NCBI GenBank assembly: GCA_041670165.1
Contig: JBAXZR010000009.1
Location: forward strand, 1-43,458
DNA from: JBAXZR01 sp041670165
GTDB taxonomy: Bacteria; Bacillota; Clostridia; Christensenellales; UBA1242
DNA: 43,458 nucleotides
Direction of reading: 5' to 3'
Shown here: positions 39,319 through 43,458 of the stretch, in pieces
Layout: each line of letters starts with the position of its first letter
Numbering within the stretch: position 1 is the first letter of the stretch
Translations under genes and position numbers: made by a program
The notes under the pieces: generated by a model
Databases searched by the model: none
The model's input: the letters and a program-made list of their open reading frames with translations, nothing else
What the model was told of the DNA's origin: nothing

Positions 39319-39894
39319 ATGAAAAAAATTGCTCTCATTGCGTCATTTTCACTTATTGGAATTTTAATTGTTTTAACAATTGTTGCTGGATTTGTTAAAA
39401 AAAGCTTTTTGCCAGAATTTGCTGAGGCAAACAGCATTTCTTATTGCTTTGACAATGGTGCTTCAGTTCAGTCAGTAAATCCCGATGAAACAGAATATAC
39501 TGAGCTTTATTCAGCTTTTAAAGGTGCATTTCAAAAATCATTTTTAACAGCAATGTTTGATGGTTCAAACAAAACTGGAATTGAAGGTGAAGATATTCAG
39601 AGCACAACTGTATCTCAAACTGGAACTTATATCAGACTTAATTATGTTGAAGATCAAACACTAACAATTAATGGCGAAATATACAAACATCAAAGTAGTG
39701 GTGTTATTGTTAAATATGACAAGGTTTGGTTGACAGTGACAAACTCATCAACTTACAGCACAGTAAAAATGTATCTTACACTTGATGCTTCAACTCGTTC
39801 AACTTGCTATGTAACAACAATCGCTAAAACCGATGATTTATACAGTATCATTCAAGAATTGTATGAAAGAACAACAGAATTAGAAGAAGAATAA
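39319..39894 (+). CDS. Membrane-anchored hypothetical protein
   Basis: The protein is 191 aa. One N-terminal transmembrane or signal-anchor helix (about residues 4-26) precedes a Ser/Thr-rich, mainly beta extracellular part (YIRLNYVEDQTL, VIVKYDKVWLTVTN, TVKMYLTLDAS) and an acidic end (TTELEEE). I do not recognise the family. The SD is AAAAGGAAAA. It lies 137 nt after ftsH on the same strand and before an intrinsic terminator, so it may share the ftsH transcript, which would fit a quality-control or envelope role. That is inference only. Confidence 0.7.
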   Translation: MKKIALIASFSLIGILIVLTIVAGFVKKSFLPEFAEANSISYCFDNGASVQSVNPDETEYTELYSAFKGAFQKSFLTAMFDGSNKTGIEGEDIQSTTVSQTGTYIRLNYVEDQTLTINGEIYKHQSSGVIVKYDKVWLTVTNSSTYSTVKMYLTLDASTRSTCYVTTIAKTDDLYSIIQELYERTTELEEE

Positions 39895-39903
39895 AATTTA
39901 TTT

Positions 39904-39926
39904 AAATGGGCTTGTCCCATTTTTTT
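39904..39926 (+). terminator. Intrinsic terminator
   Basis: AAATGGG-CTTGT-CCCATTT hairpin followed by T4-7, 10 nt after the stop codon. Confidence 0.85.
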
Positions 39927-40093
39927 ATGCCTTTTGCAAAAAAAACAACTTTAATCTTATTGAAAATAACAAACCAAATTTATATTAATTTTCTGTAATC
40001 TACTCTTTTGTAAAGCCTAAAAGCAACAAAAATGGGTGATTGCAAATTTGTAAATATTAAAAGAACAAAAGTAGTGTTTATTTCATTGTTTGT

Positions 40094-40122
40094 TTGGCAA
40101 AAAATTTTTGCTATGATATTAT
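40094..40122 (+). promoter_or_regulatory. Promoter of the phenylacetate-CoA ligase family gene
   Basis: TTGGCA (40094-40099), 17-bp spacer, TATTAT (40117-40122), leader of about 48 nt with AAAGGAG. Confidence 0.65.
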
Positions 40123-40176
40123 ATTCCTGTCGTGTTTTTTTTCTTAAGAAAATGCGAAGATATAAAGGAGCAACTA

Positions 40177-41559
40177 ATGAACAAAATATTTGATCCAGCT
40201 AACGAATGTATGACAAGAGATAATCTTGAAAAACTTCAATCGGAAAGACTTGTTAAACAAATTGAAAATGTTTATCTCAATGTGCCTGCTTACGCAAAAA
40301 AAATGAATGATGCGGGAATTATCCCATCAGATATAAAGTCAATAAAAGACCTTTCAAAACTTCCATTCACAATTAAACAGGATTTAAAAGACAACTATCC
40401 ATTTGGACTTTTTGCAGTTCCAAAAAACCAAATTGTGAGACTACATGCTTCAAGCGGAACAACAGGAAAATTGACTGTCGTTGGCTACACAAAGCATGAC
40501 CTTGAAATTTGGTCAGAACTCATGGCAAGGGCTTACACCATGGCGGGAGCAACAAAAGAAGACATTGTCCACATTTCTTATGGATACGGACTTTTTACTG
40601 GTGGAATGGGTGCACACCTTGGAAGCGAAAAAATTGGTGCAATGACTGTTCCAATTTCAACGGGTAACACAGCAAGACAAATTATGCTCTTAAAAGACTT
40701 TGGAGCAACAGTTCTTTGTTGCACACCTTCATATGCAATTTATATTGCTGAAGAACTGGAAAAACTTGGCATTAAACCCGGTGATCTTGCTTTGAAAGTT
40801 GGTGTCTTTGGTGCTGAACCTTGGAGCGAAGAGCTTAGATATCAAATTGAAAAAAGGCTTGGAATTAAGGCCTTTGACATTTATGGACTTAGTGAAATTA
40901 TGGGACCTGGGGTTGCAATGGAATGTGAAAAAAAGTGTGGCTTGCATATTCAAGAAGACCACATTTTGGCTGAAATAATTGACCCTGAAACGGGTAAGGT
41001 TTTGCCTGATGGAGAACAAGGTGAGCTTGTTTTGACAACCATTACCAAAGAAGGCATTCCAATGATTCGTTATCGCACAAGAGATATTGCAAGCCTAAAT
41101 CATGAAAAATGTGAATGTGGAAGAACAACAGTTCGTCTTAATAGAATTTCAGCAAGAACTGATGATATGTTAATTATTCGTGGTGTAAATGTTTTTCCAT
41201 CACAAATTGAAACGGTTCTTTTGAAATATCAAACTGAGCTTAATCCACAATATCAAATTATTGTTACAAAAAATGGTGCACTTGACAATCTTGAAATTCA
41301 GGTTGAAGTTTCTAAAAATTTTGCAGACATGATGAAAATTGAAGAAACTCAAAAAGCCAAAACCAAAATTTTGTCTGACGGAACGGTTGTTGTTGAACCT
41401 ATTGAAAGCCTTATTGAAAATCTTAAACAAAGACTTAACAAAGATATTGAAAGTATGCTTGGAATTTCAGCAAAAATCACACTTTTACCAAATGAATCTT
41501 TGCCAAGATCAGAAGGCAAAGCAAAACGAGTTTTTGACCACAGAAATATACTGGGATAG
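40177..41559 (+). CDS. paaK: Phenylacetate--CoA ligase family protein
   Basis: The protein is 460 aa. It is an adenylate-forming enzyme that activates an aryl-acetic or related acid with ATP and joins it to CoA. It shows the AMP-binding signature LHASSGTTGKLTVVGYT, YGYGLFTGGMGAHLG, CTPSYAIYIAEEL, GAEPWSEELRYQIE, DIYGLSEIMGPGVA and the C-terminal RTDDMLIIRGVNVFPSQIE with the LPRSEGKAKRV lysine region. Length and motifs fit PaaK. No other paa gene is near. In anaerobic gut bacteria such ligases often serve indole-/phenyl-acetate or 2-oxoacid metabolism. An in-frame start at 40132 lacks an SD. The ATG at 40177 has AAAGGAG. The stop codon TAG is inside the boundary motif of a dispersed repeat. 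Confidence 0.92.
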   Translation: MNKIFDPANECMTRDNLEKLQSERLVKQIENVYLNVPAYAKKMNDAGIIPSDIKSIKDLSKLPFTIKQDLKDNYPFGLFAVPKNQIVRLHASSGTTGKLTVVGYTKHDLEIWSELMARAYTMAGATKEDIVHISYGYGLFTGGMGAHLGSEKIGAMTVPISTGNTARQIMLLKDFGATVLCCTPSYAIYIAEELEKLGIKPGDLALKVGVFGAEPWSEELRYQIEKRLGIKAFDIYGLSEIMGPGVAMECEKKCGLHIQEDHILAEIIDPETGKVLPDGEQGELVLTTITKEGIPMIRYRTRDIASLNHEKCECGRTTVRLNRISARTDDMLIIRGVNVFPSQIETVLLKYQTELNPQYQIIVTKNGALDNLEIQVEVSKNFADMMKIEETQKAKTKILSDGTVVVEPIESLIENLKQRLNKDIESMLGISAKITLLPNESLPRSEGKAKRVFDHRNILG

Positions 41560-41700
41560 CACCAAAAAAATTACGCAGATACGCAAACTAAAGTTTGCTA
41601 ACTTACTTTTTTTGGGTTCTCCTCTTTAGCTCCCTTCTCCTATTAAGGTTTTCAAAAAATCTTTTGTCCGAAGTAAATTCGTGCAGATTTTTTGAACTCT
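41551..41700 (+). repeat. Dispersed structured repeat, copy 4 (degenerate)
   Basis: CTGGGATAGCACC boundary, whose TAG is the stop codon of the preceding gene. Hairpin 1 is weakened (GCAGATACGCAAAC with GTTTGCTAACTTAC, then T7). Hairpin 2 has AAAAAATCT/AGATTTTTT arms and inner CCGAA-GTAAA-TTCGT. The heptads and closing motif are missing. From 41701 to the terminator of the next gene I see nothing. Confidence 0.8.
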
Positions 41701-41936
41701 TTATTAATTTTAAAGGTTATTATAATCATTGTTATTATTTCTAATTAAATTGATTTTTGTCATATGTCTATATCTAAAAAATTTAATTTTTAAGAAAAAT
41801 GCTCTAATTTGTGGGATATCTTTTTGTTAAAATGTGATATAAATTCAAATAATTAGTACAAAGAAAATGTGTCATTAACCATAAAATGCCCTAAAGTTTT
41901 AAATATTCTTTTAAGCAAATCTAAATAAATAGTCTA

Positions 41937-41970
41937 AACATAAAAATGCTCCCAAGTTGCGGACATTTTT
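41937..41970 (-). terminator. Probable terminator of the RNA methyltransferase gene
   Basis: On the minus strand AAAAATGTCC and GGAGCATTTTT form a stem with one bulge around an 8-nt loop, ending in T5, 18 nt after the stop codon. Confidence 0.55.
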
Positions 41971-41987
41971 ATTACCAAATAGATAAA

Positions 41988-43163
41988 TCATTTTTTTGGG
42001 TTTAAAGAAAGGCAAACAAGGGTTTCAACATGGTTGGTGTGCGGAAACATGTCGTAGGGTTTTACTAGGTTTATTGCATAGCCAAGTGGAATTAGTTTTG
42101 ACAAATCTTGTTTAAGGCTGTCAAGACTGCAAGAAAGATATATTAAGTTTTTAGGTTTAGCAACAATGATAGGTTCAATTGCACTTTCAAGTCCGTTTCG
42201 TGGTGGATCAACAAAAATTGTTGCATCTGGCAATTTTTTAGTGAGTTCTGGAAGAAGATTTTTTGCATCTCCACACTGACAATCAATTTCTAGATTATTT
42301 AGTTTTGCAAGTCTTCTTGCCTCATAAACTGATTGTTTTTCAATTTCCACACTTGTAACTTTCAAGCCGTTCTTTGCAAAAAGTAATGATGTTATTCCAA
42401 TCCCACTATAAGCATCAATAATATAATTGGTTTTCAAATTCTTGACATATGTAACAATATCGCAATAAATTTGCGACGCAATTTTTGTGTTTGTTTGAAT
42501 GAAAACTTTTGGTTCAATTTCAAGTTTGATTCCTGACAAACTTGTTAAAAGTTTTCTTTGCCCATCAATAAAAATGAACCTTTGTCCAAAAACATTTGAA
42601 TAATCACTATCATTTATGTTTTGATACAAACTAACTTGTTTAAATTCTCTTTTAAGTTCAGAAAATAGCCACTTGAGGCCAAAAATTTTTTCCTGAGCTG
42701 AAACAATTGTAAGCATCAAAAACCCATCAAAGAATCTCGCAACGGCATATCGGATATTTCCCCATTTTTCATCTATATCATATGTCTCAATTTTGAACTT
42801 TTTAACATAATTTCTCAAAATGTAGATAAGTTTTGTTGCCCAAGATTCATGCATTAAACATTCTTCAATATCAACAATTTCTTTGGTGTTTTCTTTGAAA
42901 AATCCAACCTTAAGTTCATTGTTAACATTGCCAAAAGCAAGAATGAGTTTGTTTCTATATTTGTAAGGATAAAAAAGACCTTTGCAATCTTCAACTTTTG
43001 CTTCCTTGAGAAAAGGTTTAAGTTCCCTTTCAACCATTTCTTTTTTCAAGAGAAGTTGACAAGGATAATCAACATTTTGAAAATTACAGTTTCCGCATTT
43101 GCCAAAATATTTGCACGGTGGCTTAACTTTATTTTTTTCATTAATACAAAATTTTTCTTCCAT
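41988..43163 (-). CDS. 23S rRNA/tRNA uracil-C5 methyltransferase, RlmD/TrmA family
   Basis: The protein is 391 aa. It makes 5-methyluridine with SAM. The N-terminal cluster PCKYFGKCGNCNFQ gives the Fe-S cysteines, with the fourth probably the Cys in KGLFYPY-adjacent EDCKG. The Rossmann part shows IIDAYSGIGITSLLFAK, VTSVEIEKQSVYEARR, the catalytic FVDPPRNGLES and the nucleophile loop IYLSCSLDSLKQDL. The end PYDMFPHTNHVETLVCL is highly typical. The N-terminal TRAM domain of RlmD is absent, which explains the shorter length. The target uridine (U1939, U747 or tRNA U54) cannot be assigned. The SD is AAGAAGG. Confidence 0.92.
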   Translation of the reverse strand: MEEKFCINEKNKVKPPCKYFGKCGNCNFQNVDYPCQLLLKKEMVERELKPFLKEAKVEDCKGLFYPYKYRNKLILAFGNVNNELKVGFFKENTKEIVDIEECLMHESWATKLIYILRNYVKKFKIETYDIDEKWGNIRYAVARFFDGFLMLTIVSAQEKIFGLKWLFSELKREFKQVSLYQNINDSDYSNVFGQRFIFIDGQRKLLTSLSGIKLEIEPKVFIQTNTKIASQIYCDIVTYVKNLKTNYIIDAYSGIGITSLLFAKNGLKVTSVEIEKQSVYEARRLAKLNNLEIDCQCGDAKNLLPELTKKLPDATIFVDPPRNGLESAIEPIIVAKPKNLIYLSCSLDSLKQDLSKLIPLGYAINLVKPYDMFPHTNHVETLVCLSLNPKK

Positions 43164-43187
43164 TTTTGCCTTCTTTTTGTTATTAAA

Positions 43188-43216
43188 AGAATAGTTTAAC
43201 GCGTGTTTAATGTCAA
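43188..43216 (-). promoter_or_regulatory. Promoter of the RNA methyltransferase gene
   Basis: Minus strand TTGACA (43211-43216), 17-bp spacer, TATTCT (43188-43193), leader of about 18 nt with the SD. Confidence 0.7.
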
Positions 43217-43275
43217 GGCAATGATACTAAACATGTAATATTAAATTTTCATAGGAATGAAATAAAATATATTGA

Positions 43276-43370
43276 TTGTAAAAAACCAAACATTCTTTAT
43301 AGAAAACGATTATTTAAACCAAGTAAAAGGAGAGAAAAATTTGTTGTTAGGGTCTTTAAAGTAACAACAA
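43276..43370 (+). other. Possible short transcript: promoter plus hairpin
   Basis: TTGTAA (43276-43281), 16-bp spacer, TATAGA (43298-43303) is followed by AAAAGGAG, a seven-codon frame starting TTG at 43341, and a 9-bp hairpin TTGTTGTTA/TAACAACAA (43341-43349 with 43362-43370). It may be a small RNA or chance. Confidence 0.25.
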
Positions 43371-43400
43371 AAAAGCTCTCTTGTTTTTTTAAGAGAGCTT
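43367..43400 (-). terminator. Intrinsic terminator of the gene at the window end
   Basis: On the minus strand AAGCTCTCTT and AAGAGAGCTT form a 10-bp stem with an 8-nt loop, followed by T4-6, 25 nt after the stop codon at 43426. Confidence 0.85.
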
Positions 43401-43425
43401 AAAAATGAACTAAGATTTTAAGGTA

Positions 43426-43458
43426 TTAATTTTTCTTAACATTTGCAATGTCAACACC
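43426..43458 (-). CDS. C-terminal end of an unidentified gene (partial)
   Basis: One minus-strand frame is open to the window edge and reads GVDIANVKKN followed by TAA. The strong terminator just after it supports a real gene end. The product cannot be named from 10 residues. Confidence 0.45.
   Translation of the reverse strand, partial: GVDIANVKKN

Noticed and set aside
40177..41559. A phenylacetate degradation cluster
   Set aside because: Only one paaK-like gene is present. The neighbours are unrelated, so a pathway claim is not supported.

Overview
The window (43,458 bp, about 30% G+C by eye) is a chromosomal replication-origin region of a low-G+C bacterium. Gene content (rpmH-rnpA-yidD-yidC-khpB, dnaA, dnaN, mnmE-mnmG-rsmG, parAB, ftsH, DHH nuclease), Gram-positive style signal peptides, strong AAAGGAGG-type ribosome binding sites and TTGACA-17-TATAAT promoters point to Bacillota, probably an uncultured clostridial lineage. 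This is inference from content and not a phylogeny.

Layout. 1-5 kb: 3' end of a tRNA-Asn, a histidine phosphatase, an unknown helical protein, a DHH/DHHA1 phosphoesterase, then two tandem secreted paralogs. 5-11 kb: an LRR surface protein flanked by inverted copies of a dispersed repeat, a short alanyl-tRNA synthetase, a DUF4097-like surface protein and a zinc-ribbon-like unknown. 11.7-17.6 kb: a tightly packed six-gene minus-strand operon with a B12-type radical SAM enzyme, a P-loop kinase/radical SAM fusion, a SAM-dependent transferase, a small Cys/Ser/Glu-repeat protein, an ATP-grasp ligase and a methyltransferase. This is a candidate peptide-derived natural product pathway and the most interesting locus here. 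17.7-21.5 kb: an E2-like acyltransferase-fold protein, a YhhN-like membrane protein and a secreted beta-propeller lipoprotein. 21.9-36 kb: replication and segregation genes. dnaA lies about 3.5 kb from the DnaA-box cluster, which sits between rpmH and dnaN. Five identical variant parS sites surround parAB. 36.9-43.4 kb: ftsH with a long C-terminal extension, a membrane-anchored unknown, a phenylacetate-CoA ligase family enzyme, an RNA uracil methyltransferase and the tail of one more gene.

Two themes recur across the window. First, at least six genes have a near-consensus promoter whose -10 box ends only 5-8 nt before the start codon, with no Shine-Dalgarno sequence, which predicts leaderless mRNAs. 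Second, a dispersed repeat of about 150-240 bp occurs four times, each time directly after a stop codon and in the sense direction. It has two stem-loops whose arms change in a compensatory way between copies, so it looks like a structured RNA 3' end or terminator element.
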